Made by a program: the position numbers and the translations under genes. Shown here piece after piece: positions 23,086 to 31,621 of a stretch of DNA of 64,000 nt. Source of the stretch: Sinohyriopsis cumingii (taxonomy: Eukaryota; Mollusca; Bivalvia; Unionida; Unionidae). Position 1 is the stretch's first letter. Every line of letters begins with the position of its first letter. Location: contig CM068838.1 in assembly GCA_028554795.2 (NCBI GenBank), positions 128,995,428-129,059,427 on the forward strand. The letters run 5' to 3'. The notes below the pieces were generated by a model that was not told the DNA's origin, did not search any database, and saw only the letters and a list, made by a program, of their open reading frames with translations.

Positions 23086-23762
23086 TTAAATATATTGTCC
23101 TACTAAGGGTAAGTAATGACAACTGGGAGACCATCGAGCATGTTCCAGGTAGGCTGAATCTTGCGGTTCCCAGTGGTGAAGTGACACACCGCAACTGAAG
23201 CACTTGACTTTATCCCCTTCGCCCAAGTAGCTAATTCTTCGGGGGTCGGTCCTCCCAGATATTTAGGCCATTTTCCTTTGAACGATTGAAAACGATTTCC
23301 AAAGTTGCAGTATTCCGACAAACGCACAGGGAACGAATATTCGTCTTTCACAGGTTCGTTTCGATCAGGGCTGGGTGACATGGACAGGAGTTTGCTCAAG
23401 GCTGGATGACATCCATAGGGAGGTAGACGTGAAGGTGAACATTCACCTTTAAAACGAAACCCAGTAAAGTGTCCAAGAGGACGAGCGGCATCGCTTTCGC
23501 ATCCCTCAGGTTTGACACGCACAACATCACTTTCCATGATAGGGGCAGTGAGAACAAAGTTCCCATGATGCTTTACGGCATCGCTAAGTTCACAGCGTAC
23601 AGCATCGTTCCCATCGCAAGGCTCACAATCGCATTCCACTTCAGAAGCCCCAAACTTGAATTGTGCCTGTCTGAACTTGTTTTGTGTTTCTCTGAAGGTA
23701 TTCATCTTGTTCGCTTGGTCTTGGTAGTCACAATGAACTATCGATCTTGACCATAGCCCCAT
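23086..23762 (-). pseudogene. Second BIR-domain (IAP-like) protein, frame broken
   Basis: It starts at ATG 23762, one base after the stop of the upstream BIR gene. About 150 residues of Ser/Asp/Cys-containing N-terminal extension precede a BIR domain. The beginning (SFPVRLSEYCNFGNRFQSF ... GKWP) is in the start frame. The zinc-binding half (CFSCG ... EHARWSPSCHYL, with the C-x2-C, His and Cys ligands) is in a second frame after a small deletion near 23225-23235, where the usual core residues before YLGEGDKVKC are missing. In the second frame the stop falls at 23086-23088. BIR proteins bind caspases or their regulators. There is no RING finger. As written, the product would lack the zinc site. 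Confidence 0.75.
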
Positions 23763-23763
23763 T

Positions 23764-24213
23764 TTATACTAGTCGCAATGCAGTCTCAAGCTTGTACATC
23801 GTTCCTTTTTTATGTCTTGTTTTGGAAGGTACCGTCTCTAAGGTGCCGTCATAATTGTACCGTAATGTAATGGGTGGAAAGGCCATAGAAAGGTAAGGGC
23901 AGTGCGGAGACCATCGAGTATGTTCCAGAATAGCTGAATCTTTATAGATACATAGATCCATTCGTAACTTTAGTCCACAAGCGAAACACTGTACTTCGTA
24001 TCCCAATCCTGACTCAGGTCCCAAGTAGACAAATCCTGTTCTAGCTAAAACATGCGAAGTAGGTAATCCTTTCCTATCCGTAGGCCATTTTTGAAACGTG
24101 TCCAATCGACGGGTACAATCACAATAGTCAGGCAAGAAAACCGGAAAATGGTAGGATTTGAACTTGGAGTTCTCATCGGGTTTCTCACTCGATTCTTGCT
24201 GTGGCGAAGTCAT
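23764..24213 (-). CDS. BIR-domain (IAP-like) protein, intact
   Basis: 149 residues from ATG 24213. One BIR domain spans about residues 34-107: RRLDTFQKWP, then LARTGFVYLG, VQCFACGLKL (C-x2-C), and LEHTRWSPHCPYL (His and last Cys of the zinc site). No RING or second BIR is present, so if it blocks apoptosis it would act by binding caspases or IAP antagonists, not as an E3 ligase. That role is an inference from family knowledge, as for baculovirus and other viral IAPs. Its ATG overlaps the polymerase stop codon (ATGA at 24210-24213). A related broken BIR gene follows after one base, so the pair arose by duplication. Confidence 0.85.
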   Translation of the reverse strand: MTSPQQESSEKPDENSKFKSYHFPVFLPDYCDCTRRLDTFQKWPTDRKGLPTSHVLARTGFVYLGPESGLGYEVQCFACGLKLRMDLCIYKDSAILEHTRWSPHCPYLSMAFPPITLRYNYDGTLETVPSKTRHKKGTMYKLETALRLV

Positions 24214-27200
24214 CCTTCTGGTGGGTGGCTATCCTCTAACAACCAATGTTTTATACTGACATGTCCATACGGCAAAGTAAAATGATTGGGAAGTCGCAGT
24301 CGCTTCTGGTACACGATTTGATAGACTTTTTCCAAGGGTCGACTGACGATGTGGTGAGTGGGTAAACGTACAATCTTGTTCGGTTGATAGGTGGTCACTT
24401 TAAAGTGTTCATCTTCTCTAGACTGTAAGGCTTCTTTCAATACCCCAAAGTTGACCACACGACTGGTACGATAATTCAGAGTCAATCCTTTCACTTTCCA
24501 CGTCGTGTGCACTTCTTCTTGTTTGTCCCGGTATTCGTAGCCGTAATTTTTGGGACCACCACTGACGAAACTTAGAATCTTGTCGTCGGGATGCTCGTCT
24601 GTCCAGGCTCCTAAACGGTCTCCTTCGATGTCAGGGTGCTGTTGACTCGGGTGATGGATGTAAATGCAACTGTCCGTGTCAAAGTACAGGACGCGTTCCC
24701 CTAACAGTTCTAAAGCTTCGTACAATTTTAAGTGAGCATGAGCTGTCACGTAAGCCGCAATGATGACATTTCCAAAAGGGTCGTCTTGTACAAAGTCCAG
24801 ATCTTCTTCGTAATTCACTAAGATCAAATTTTCGCGAACGACGTCCACATGTTTCATGAATTTGGTTTTGTCGTGAATCATCTGGAAGTAGCGGGAAGGT
24901 TCGGTCAAATATTCCGTCTTGGGTAAATACGGGCGTTGTGCCATTTTGCCCCACAAGCAATTTAACATCACTTTGGCAAACGATCGCCTGCCTTCGTATT
25001 TCTCGATGTGATCTAAAGTGATGCCTTCTTGTGCCCAGTATTTCTCTTTGAATGTCTTTTGGTCTTCGGGAGTGCGACACCGGGAAGGATAGCCGCTGAC
25101 TTCTTGCTTCAGTTTCAAAAAGGCATTCACGTAGTCTGCGAAAATGCCTTTCTGCGTGGGGTCACCCTTGTGGTATTGTTGTGTCTTGGGAAAGTGACAA
25201 AGTTCGTACACTTCTAACAGTTGGCATCCCATGTCCAAAGCTTTGAACAATTCTACGCTGACCCACGTACCCGTCAAGGCCCGTTCTTCCTGGGTGTGAT
25301 GACAAGGTTGATCTTGGTTGCACGTTTCGGCGCAAGTACGACACAAAGGAAACATCAGTTTGCCTTGGCAATGGTGAGGTAAGACGGGATGGTACAAGTC
25401 CGTGGGAGGCAAAACTTTGCACTTGATCGAGCCTTCGTATTGTCGAATGTTTTTCAGGTCGATGTGTTCGGTGAACAATTGTGGGCGCCCTGCAGGAAAG
25501 CGACAATATTTGCACAAGTAGGGAGACAGCGAACACACATCCAAGTATTTGATTTCTTCTCCTTTCTCTTCGTCGGCTTGGTAAAGCAAACAGGTGGCAT
25601 TGGTCCTTCCTCCGTACAAACTATCCCTCGGGTTCATGGGGTCCATGAACTGGTAACTTTCCACGAGGCGTTTAAACTCGGGATCGGTTTTCATACGGTG
25701 ATCGTATTCGTGTTCTCACATTTCCACCACTTGGTATCCTTGCTGTTCTAACTTTAGGCGTCGCTGACAAGTGACCTGGTACAAGTCTTCCATGGTTCGT
25801 TGTAAAAACTGATTTTTAGTGCCACGGTCAGGGTAACATACAGGACATCCGTGAAATAAGCAACCGTTAAACTCGTACACGATCTTGGGGTTTTCTAAGT
25901 CCCAGCCATCGACCGAATGCGTTGCAATGGTCTTTTCTCCTCCTCCGTTGCGGGCATGCTGAATCCACTTGTCTTCCTTGTCGCACAAGTAACGTAACCA
26001 GCGCAGGGCTTTGAACGAGTATTGACGTTTGACATAGTTGGTCGTTTGAGGACTGATGACAGAAACGGTGTTTTCAGGCATGAATCGTTTGTGGTACACT
26101 AAGGAACACGCTTTGGCAATGGTGCAAGCTTCTTTCAAAGGATCGACCCCTCCGTGTTCCATGAACAGTTCTCGAAATTTTCCACAGCAACGTCGTAAAA
26201 TGTCCACGTCGGAACGACAATACTTTAGCATTTCTTCCTGAAAGTCGAAAGGGTCGGAGGCGTGAGCCTGGTACCAAGCGTAGAAAGCTACTCGTTGTTC
26301 GGTACGCATTTTGTCGGGGTCGTAATAGTGTGCCTCGGGTAAATTGGGTAGAACGGTATATTGATTGGCTTCCGTATTGAAAAAGTGAGGAAAATAACCT
26401 TTAGCCGTTTCTGTCATTCCAAACGTTTTAGGCATTCGACTCAAAGGCATGGCCAAGTAACTCATCGAATCTTTAAACTGTACTTGTCCCACTTGCATGA
26501 AAATGATTTTGGCTCCGTTCAAAGTGACTTTAGGACGTTCGGTGCCATGTTCCGTATAGTACCTCAAAAGAAACTGTCCATCGTATCCGGAGAAATTGTG
26601 AACCATCACCGTGGCATGGCAATGACAATTTCCGTAACGTTCGATGTCCTCTTGGCTCCACGTCTTGTCGATGGGGTCTAAGACCCATCGAGCGAAATCG
26701 GCTAGCGTGTTCGGTCCCCGAAATATTTTTTCACGCCCTCAAGGAATCTTACTGCAGTAAGGGCAATGACTCACGATAGGTTCTTGAATGCACTTTTCGC
26801 ACGCTCGATGAGCCACGCAGAAATTAGGAATGTGAATACCAGTCTCTTGCATGCATTCGAAATCGAAAAAGATGAAATTGCCTTTCTTCTTGTGTTCAAC
26901 CTCTTTCTCTGGTTGGTATTTTTGCACGTAGCAATGGTGTTCCAAGTCCACGATGTGATGACAAATGTGACATTTTTTCTTTCCTAAACATAGTGTGCCT
27001 TGGCACTATTGGTACATATGTCTTGTCCACACGTAGGGCACAATCTCAGCAGTTGACAAGCGCATTTCTTCTGTGAACCTTGTGTTTTCAAATGCTGTTG
27101 GTAACAGGCAGGGCTGACAAACATGCGCAGACAAGTGAAACAATGCACTGGTTCTTGTCCTTCGCTCAGACAGGGTGGAGAGGCCAAACATTTTGAGCAT

Positions 27201-28281
27201 TTCGATCCACAATGCTTGTGTTGCTCTCGATTGTTATAGCCATAGCCACATTTCTCACAATAATAACCGTATCCCAGGAATCCGGTGATACTGGTAATGG
27301 TATCAAATTGTCATCGTGATGATAGACGTGAATGTATTTTCCATCCTTAAAGTCTTTCCCTCGAAACAACAGAGGCCCACGCATTTCTTGAGGGTGCACT
27401 TTCAAGGTGTAGCGTGGAGCTAGGACATCTTGCAATTTTTGCATTTCAGGAATGCCACAGGGTGTGTCTTTGGGCAAGTCGGCTTGTTGCAACAGGAGTT
27501 CTGCTTCACTTCGTTGTTTGGCTCGATCCGATTTTCGAATATTCTGCCAGGCTCTTTTCCATTCTACCGTGTCGTTTTTGTTGGCATAGGTTCGTCCCAC
27601 CATAATAGCCCTGGCTAAACACATCTGGTCTTGAGGGTTGTGAATTTGGACGAGGCTACGCTTAATGCTGCGAAGGTCGTTCACCAATAACATCTTTTTG
27701 CGTCCAGTCCCTTGAGGAGGAGACACGTGGGTCATAAACAGTGTGGCTTTTCCGTCGCTGATGTCAAACTGGTCATTGGATTGTTGTACGTGTTGAATTT
27801 TGTCCATGACTTTGGAAGGAGTCAATTCTGCAGGGCTACTAAACTCGATCCAAACAGGGGATTTCAAGCCGTCGTGTTGTATGGAAAGTCTCAAGCGATC
27901 GTCTTCTTTGGGTTGACATTGTCGCTTGAGTGTGGTAAGCAAAGAATCCCACATCTCAGTGATGAACCCTTTTGCTTTCTCTAACGGTACGTTGGACTTG
28001 AAATTTTTAAACTTCACCGTGTAGGTGTAAGCCGTGGTTCTAAATTTTCTAGAGGAGCGCTTTTCTGTCTCTCGAATGGAATAGCAATTTTCAGGGTTGA
28101 CTAAGGGTGGTGAACTTTGTTTAGAGGAAGACTCTCTGGGTTTGAATTCTGGTTCTCTCATGTCCTCTTCAGAATCACTGGCATGAATTTGTGCCAAGAC
28201 TTCAGCCCTGGTACGAGGCGATAGATCACGTTTCTGCCTCTTACTTTCTTCTTTCTTCTCGAATGAATTGAATCGTTTCAT
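24210..28281 (-). pseudogene. Polinton protein-primed family B DNA polymerase, interrupted
   Basis: It would replicate the element by protein priming. From ATG 28281 comes a basic N-terminus, then the Polinton-type region CLARAIMVGRTYANK ... CGIPEMQKLQ, a Cys/His-rich zone (27190-27300 and 26950-27180), exonuclease motifs I (FFDFEC, Asp near 26864), II (NFSGYD) and III (YCRSDVD), polymerase motif A (DVCSLSPYL), B (KVMLNCLWGK) and C (DTDS, 24669-24680), and the C-terminal LPYGHVSIKHW. All catalytic residues are present. The frame is broken near 27308 in a short T run and near 26990, and by in-frame TGA codons at 26739 and 25716 (a position where Trp is usual). Length is close to full for the family. 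Either recently inactivated or carrying assembly errors. Confidence 0.92.
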
Positions 28282-28323
28282 CTTGACTGCAAAAAGTCAA
28301 ATGACTAAAATTTAAACACCATG

Positions 28324-28362
28324 GACTAATTTATAGTCATGGCAGACCAGTGTATATAAAAG
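28324..28362. promoter_or_regulatory. Divergent promoter: polymerase (reverse) and zinc-knuckle gene (forward)
   Basis: A TATAAATT box lies on the reverse strand (within 28326-28335), about 45 bases before the polymerase ATG at 28281. TATATAAAAG lies on the forward strand at 28353-28362, about 54 bases before the zinc-knuckle ATG at 28416. The boxes are only about 20 bases apart, so the two genes share one bidirectional promoter. Confidence 0.7.
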
Positions 28363-28415
28363 GGTGTGTGTCTTGTCTTTTCACTATTCATTTCACTCTC
28401 AAACCAAGCACAACG

Positions 28416-28792
28416 ATGGAAGAGACTACCCAAATCGAACGTTTCGTCAGAGCTTTGCGAGGGGTCATTAGAAAATTCTCTTCAGAACAGCCGACAGACT
28501 ACTCTCCTTCCTTGCGAGATAAAAGTGAAGATACTTGCTATATCTGTCAGAAGAAAGGGCATTGGTCTTCAGAGTGTCGAGACCGTCAAAAAAAAATAAG
28601 GGGGATAGAAAAGACAAAAGTCAAGATACCTGTTATTATTGTCAAGAGAAAGGACATTGGTCCCCAGATTGCCCAAAAAAGAAACAAGAAGAGTCAGAAG
28701 AAGAGAGGGATTCTTCAGAGGAAGAAGAGGAAGAAGAGGAAGAAAACAAACAGGTGAAGAAAAAGAAACAGGAAAAGAAAAGAAGAAGGTAA
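28416..28792 (+). pseudogene. Zinc-knuckle (two CCHC) basic/acidic protein, frame shift in an A run
   Basis: It starts at ATG 28416 (MEETTQIERFVRALRG) behind a good TATA box. The first knuckle, CYICQKKGHWSSEC (28536-28577), is in the start frame. The second, CYYCQEKGHWSPDC (28631-28672), is in another frame, and the frames part at a run of nine A at 28588-28596. After the second knuckle come a Glu-rich stretch and a Lys-rich tail, ending at 28792. CCHC knuckles bind single-stranded nucleic acid, so a chaperone or packaging role is possible. The break may be an assembly slip, a mutation, or a slippery site. It is followed by a normal AATAAA at 28940-28945, unlike the other units. Convergent with the coiled-coil gene. 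Confidence 0.7.
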
Positions 28793-29040
28793 GAAAGTGA
28801 GGAGGAAGAGGAGGAAAAGACTGTGAAAGTGAAGAAATTTAAAAAACAGAGAGAGTGAAATATGAGACAGAAGAAGTGTATGAACTTTTTAAAGTGTTCT
28901 TTTGAGAATTGTGAATTGGATTGTAAATATTTATAAAAGAATAAATTAGGTATAAAAAGGTAAGTGTCTTTGAGTTTTGATTTTAAAATAAGAACGTACA
29001 CTCACACACTCATACACAGACACGTACTATAGGGGTAAAA
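28793..29040. other. 3' region of the zinc-knuckle gene
   Basis: AT-rich DNA with one AATAAA (28940-28945) on the forward strand, plausibly the poly(A) signal of the zinc-knuckle gene. It ends in a T run at 29042-29055 close to the third histone-type element. Nothing else is seen. Confidence 0.5.
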
Positions 29041-29074
29041 TGTTTTTTTTTTTTTGAGTTATTGGCAATTGAAA

Positions 29075-29121
29075 GTCTATCTCTTTTCGAGTGACGTGCG
29101 TGGCCCTGAAAAGGGCCTTTT
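29075..29121 (-). terminator. Histone-type 3' stem-loop and downstream element (internal)
   Basis: The transcript strand reads AAAAA, GGCCCTTTTCAGGGCC (29102-29117), ACGCA, and after 11 bases CGAAAAGAGATAGAC (29075-29089). Stem, loop and downstream purine box are the same as in the two TIR copies, although the spacer differs, so this is a third independent-looking placement. It lies 23 bases after the stop of the coiled-coil gene. No AATAAA follows. Confidence 0.87.
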
Positions 29122-29140
29122 TCTTGGTGTAGGAGTGAGT

Positions 29141-29713
29141 TTAAGCAATCAACTTTAACTGCCTTAAGTCTTTGCCACGGCCAAGGCCTACTTCTGAACT
29201 ACGTACTGTTGATGATGATGATGATTTGGTTGAAATCACTAAGGGTGGCACGGTAGGCTTAGTCACAGGGTTGGAGTGTTTAGCTCGGGAAGGTCGTATT
29301 CTCTTCGGTCGTAATAAAGAAGTCTGATATATTTGTTTCAGACTTCTTAACTCCGCTAAAATGTCTAACAGTACCGTGACCGTTTGATTTTCACACCCTT
29401 GTTTCTTTGCTGCTGCTTCTTCTTGTTGCTGTTTTTTTCTTACCTCTTCTTCTTGCTGTTTTTGCTGTAGGAGAAAAGCTTGTTCCGCTTCCTTTTGCTG
29501 TTGTATAAATTTCTCCAATTCTTCTTTCTGTCTCTGTCTAAAATTTTCCACGTGCGGTAATGAAGAAGGTGACGAAGGTTCCGGAACAAATTCTTGCGAG
29601 GTAAGAAAATCCACAAAATCCCAATTTACCTCTTCTGAAAGTAAGTCCGGGTTCCCTTGGGTGGTCTCCACTGCTGGTGCACCCCAATTGATCGTTTTCT
29701 GAGTTTCCGTCAT
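29141..29713 (-). CDS. Gln/Glu-rich coiled-coil protein of the Polinton
   Basis: The start chosen is ATG 29713 (MTETQKTINWGAPAVETT), the second ATG after the TATA box at 29759-29767; the frame itself extends a further 20 residues upstream past the expected transcription start. About residues 55-105 form a long Gln/Glu/Lys coiled coil (RQRQKEELEKFIQQQKEAEQ and onward), followed by a Leu-heptad segment (LLDILAELRSLKQIY) and a basic, Ser-rich tail (RPKRIRPSRAK). There is no signal peptide or membrane segment. I recognise no family. Its own TATA promoter and histone-type 3' end make it an independent transcription unit. A structural or DNA-end-binding role is possible but not shown. Confidence 0.7.
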   Translation of the reverse strand: MTETQKTINWGAPAVETTQGNPDLLSEEVNWDFVDFLTSQEFVPEPSSPSSLPHVENFRQRQKEELEKFIQQQKEAEQAFLLQQKQQEEEVRKKQQQEEAAAKKQGCENQTVTVLLDILAELRSLKQIYQTSLLRPKRIRPSRAKHSNPVTKPTVPPLVISTKSSSSSTVRSSEVGLGRGKDLRQLKLIA

Positions 29714-29756
29714 GTTGAATAACTGTCGCATGAATTGACTGCGCACAGGCGCTAGC

Positions 29757-29890
29757 AAATATATATAGACCACGTGACGTCACAGACGGCTCTGTTCTGA
29801 TTTGATGCGAGCTGATTGAATTTTGTAACGCGTGTTTGGATTGGTCAATGAACTCAATCCGTTTCAATCCTTCTTCTACCTATAAATAAG
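29757..29890. promoter_or_regulatory. Divergent promoter with a CRE palindrome
   Basis: Reverse-strand TATATATA (29759-29767) serves the coiled-coil gene. Forward-strand TATAAATAAG (29881-29890) lies 43 bases before the ATG at 29933. Just behind the first box, on its upstream side, is CACGTGACGTCAC (29771-29783), combining an E-box CACGTG with the CREB/ATF palindrome TGACGTCA (29775-29782). Confidence 0.65.
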
Positions 29891-29932
29891 CGCAGTTCAC
29901 TGCATTGATTCACCTGTTCTCGGTGCCTCAAG

Positions 29933-30166
29933 ATGTGGACCACAGTCGAATCATCAACCCTTGTTTCTTCGATGATGTTCCGGACGGACATACCCATGTA
30001 TGTCCGATCCAACTGGGCAGTTATCCATAGGACAGACACGAGTCTATGGATACGTAGGATCTATGTAGAACGTCAAGGATGTCTCAAAAGAGTGTTAATG
30101 TATGGTCCTACAGTGAGACGTAGCCTAAGGACAAGAAGAAGACCAATGCGGTGCCCTTTATGTTAA
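29933..30166 (+). CDS. Small basic protein of the Polinton
   Basis: 77 residues from ATG 29933 (MWTTVESSTLVSSMM), 43 bases after a TATAAATAAG box and ending 29 bases before a histone-type stem-loop, so the gene has its own promoter and 3' end. The C-terminal third is strongly Arg-rich (VRRSLRTRRRPMRCPLC), as in DNA-condensing peptides. No family is recognised and no membrane segment or signal peptide is convincing. A nucleic-acid-compacting role is an inference from composition and from the histone-like 3' processing signal; a chance frame inside a regulatory RNA is the alternative. Confidence 0.5.
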   Translation: MWTTVESSTLVSSMMFRTDIPMYVRSNWAVIHRTDTSLWIRRIYVERQGCLKRVLMYGPTVRRSLRTRRRPMRCPLC

Positions 30167-30185
30167 TATATCTTAATATTAACAT

Positions 30186-30512
30186 AAAACCCAAAGGCCC
30201 TTTTCAGGGCCACTCCAATCTCTCGAAAAGAGATAGACTTTCAATTGCCTAGCCCTATTTATTTTATTTATTTTTTTATATAAAAATCCCATGTTCAATT
30301 CCCCTTGTCCCTAGACAGACCCATACTCTATTCCCATGTTCAATTGCCCTTGTCCCCATATTGACCCAGCCATTTTTCCCATGTTCAATTCCCCTTGTCC
30401 CTATATTGACCCAGCCATTTTTCCCATGTTAAATTTACATTGTCCCTATATTGACCCAAGGGTGTTTTTAATGGTATGCCCTATAGTCCCTACGGTATCC
30501 CTATTCACTACT
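30186..30512 (-). repeat. Right terminal inverted repeat of the Polinton
   Basis: It is the reverse complement of the left repeat, ending ...ccctattcactact. It holds four 45-bp tandem units (about 30289-30466) against roughly three on the left, and lacks the left palindrome. Confidence 0.93.
30190..30238 (+). terminator. Histone-type 3' stem-loop and downstream element (right TIR)
   Basis: Forward strand: CCCAAA, GGCCCTTTTCAGGGCC (30196-30211), ACTCCAATCTCT, then CGAAAAGAGATAGAC (30224-30238). It lies 29 bases after the stop of the small basic gene. It is the same sequence as the left-TIR copy, but here it serves a gene reading toward the right end, so each terminal repeat processes the transcript that runs into it. 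Confidence 0.87.
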
Positions 30513-30518
30513 AACTAA
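30513..30518. repeat. Right target-site duplication AACTAA
   Basis: It is identical to 21542-21547 and immediately follows the element's terminal ACTACT. Confidence 0.93.
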
Positions 30519-31225
30519 GTATGGCTTTACTGTGGTTTGTACTTTTTAAGCTGGTGCAAGGGGAATGATTATACCTTCGAATATTTACATAAAACCTAAC
30601 ATTCAAAATATATGCACATCTATACATTTGAATCATACGAGACTTTCAATGACACACTTAGGTACATTCCTTTGTATTGCTATTTGTTTATAGAAAATGA
30701 TTTGATATTTATTGCAATCACTAATGATTTACTGCAGACATCTCGACGTCCCAGCCCTAGACAGAATCCTGCATTGAAGGGTCAGCGCGTGAATTCGATC
30801 CAGGTGGTTAAGGGTTATCGATATGCGGTAAGACGTCCATATCAGGGAATAAGTCACGTTGACAAACCTCCGCTACTTTCCACCACCACCAGAACCACCA
30901 ACAAGAACAACGATTCTCAGCTTCTGACATACAACTTTAGATTTGTTCCATAATCTAGTCTCTACGACTTTTAAGACAGCAAATGTGATGAAACATATTC
31001 CGTAATCAATACGAATACTTAATTTTGGAATACGACACATAGATATGTCCCAAATTGTGTAATATCATGATGCAATTCAAATAAAGTGCAAAACGACTTT
31101 AGCATTCATTTCCCAGCCCTCTAGGTGTAAGATTATGGGTGATTGATTTCATCTTGTCAGAGATACTTATTATAAATGGTGCCCGTGATCATGACGAATG
31201 CAGAAATATTATTTGACGGCATCAG
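30519..31225. other. Upstream region of the forward secreted-protein gene
   Basis: Non-coding. Bases 30519-30660 reappear inverted at about 39600-39760 (for example 'agtatggctttactgtggtttgta'-like sequence), so this is one arm of the inverted duplication. Its continuation on the far side of the Polinton is 21285-21541. Confidence 0.6.
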
Positions 31226-31302
31226 TGTAAAAGGTCCAAACTTAAGGAATAGTTGCATTTAAAGAGCCATAAAGAGTTTGGAAGATTGTAACTTTCAACA
31301 AG
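31226..31302 (+). promoter_or_regulatory. TATA-like box and leader exon of the secreted-protein gene
   Basis: TGTAAAAG (31226-31233) stands where TATAAAAG occurs in the reverse-strand paralogue. A leader exon follows from about 31258 (gcatttaaagagccataaag...) and ends CAACAAG|GTAGG, with the donor GT at 31303-31304. The leader has no ATG-initiated coding sequence. The acceptor for the coding exon is near 33891. An intron of about 2.6 kb would contain the SINE-2 and Penelope relics. Confidence 0.65.
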
Positions 31303-31621
31303 GTAGGATATGGGTTCTATTTGTTTATATATTTAAGAATTTCTTGTATTTAGTCATCTCATCACGTTTATTTTTATCTCTTTCTTCTTATGCTTACTCT
31401 TACTTTAATTGGGATAACAAATAACACAAACGCTGGTAGTTCTGTGCATTTATGTTTCTCCAGGCACGAAATGTTTCGAAAGAAACGGATGACGTCTTTT
31501 AAAAAAAATATGTTATTGCGTAACGTCATAAATGATATGCATCGTCATAACAATTATATATCTACATATATGTGTGATTAGGATTTTTAACGTAGCTTTA
31601 AGAATTTTTCAGTCATATCAC

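Larger units (their letters stand above)
21548..30512. mobile_element. Compact Polinton (Maverick) DNA transposon, 8965 bp
   Basis: It has a 6-bp target duplication AACTAA, termini starting AGTAGT on both ends, terminal inverted repeats of about 330-370 bp, and a Polinton-type family B DNA polymerase. Copy B carries the precise empty site, so the insertion came after the block duplicated (or is heterozygous). Typical Polintons are about 15-20 kb and encode a retroviral-type integrase, protease, packaging ATPase and capsid proteins; none of these is recognisable here. Other cargo: two BIR proteins, a zinc-knuckle protein, a coiled-coil Q/E-rich protein, a membrane/coiled-coil protein and a basic peptide. 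Genes are arranged as divergent TATA-driven units, three ending in histone-type 3' stem-loops. It is probably non-autonomous for integration and packaging. Confidence 0.92.

Noticed and set aside
24679..25536. Additional reverse-strand frames inside the polymerase region
   Set aside because: Out-of-frame shadows of the polymerase coding sequence.
28897..28908. A fourth stem-loop, ttcttttgagaa, after the zinc-knuckle gene
   Set aside because: The stem is only four A/T-rich pairs and the loop is TTTG; it does not fit the histone consensus, and an AATAAA follows at 28940.
29102..29117. Bacterial-type intrinsic terminator reading of the GGCCCT hairpins
   Set aside because: Loop and stem match the histone 3' stem-loop exactly, the downstream purine box recurs, and all other features are eukaryotic.
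29854..30039. Reverse-strand 61-residue frame opposite the small basic gene
   Set aside because: It lies across the forward promoter and ORF, has no promoter of its own and no recognisable motif.
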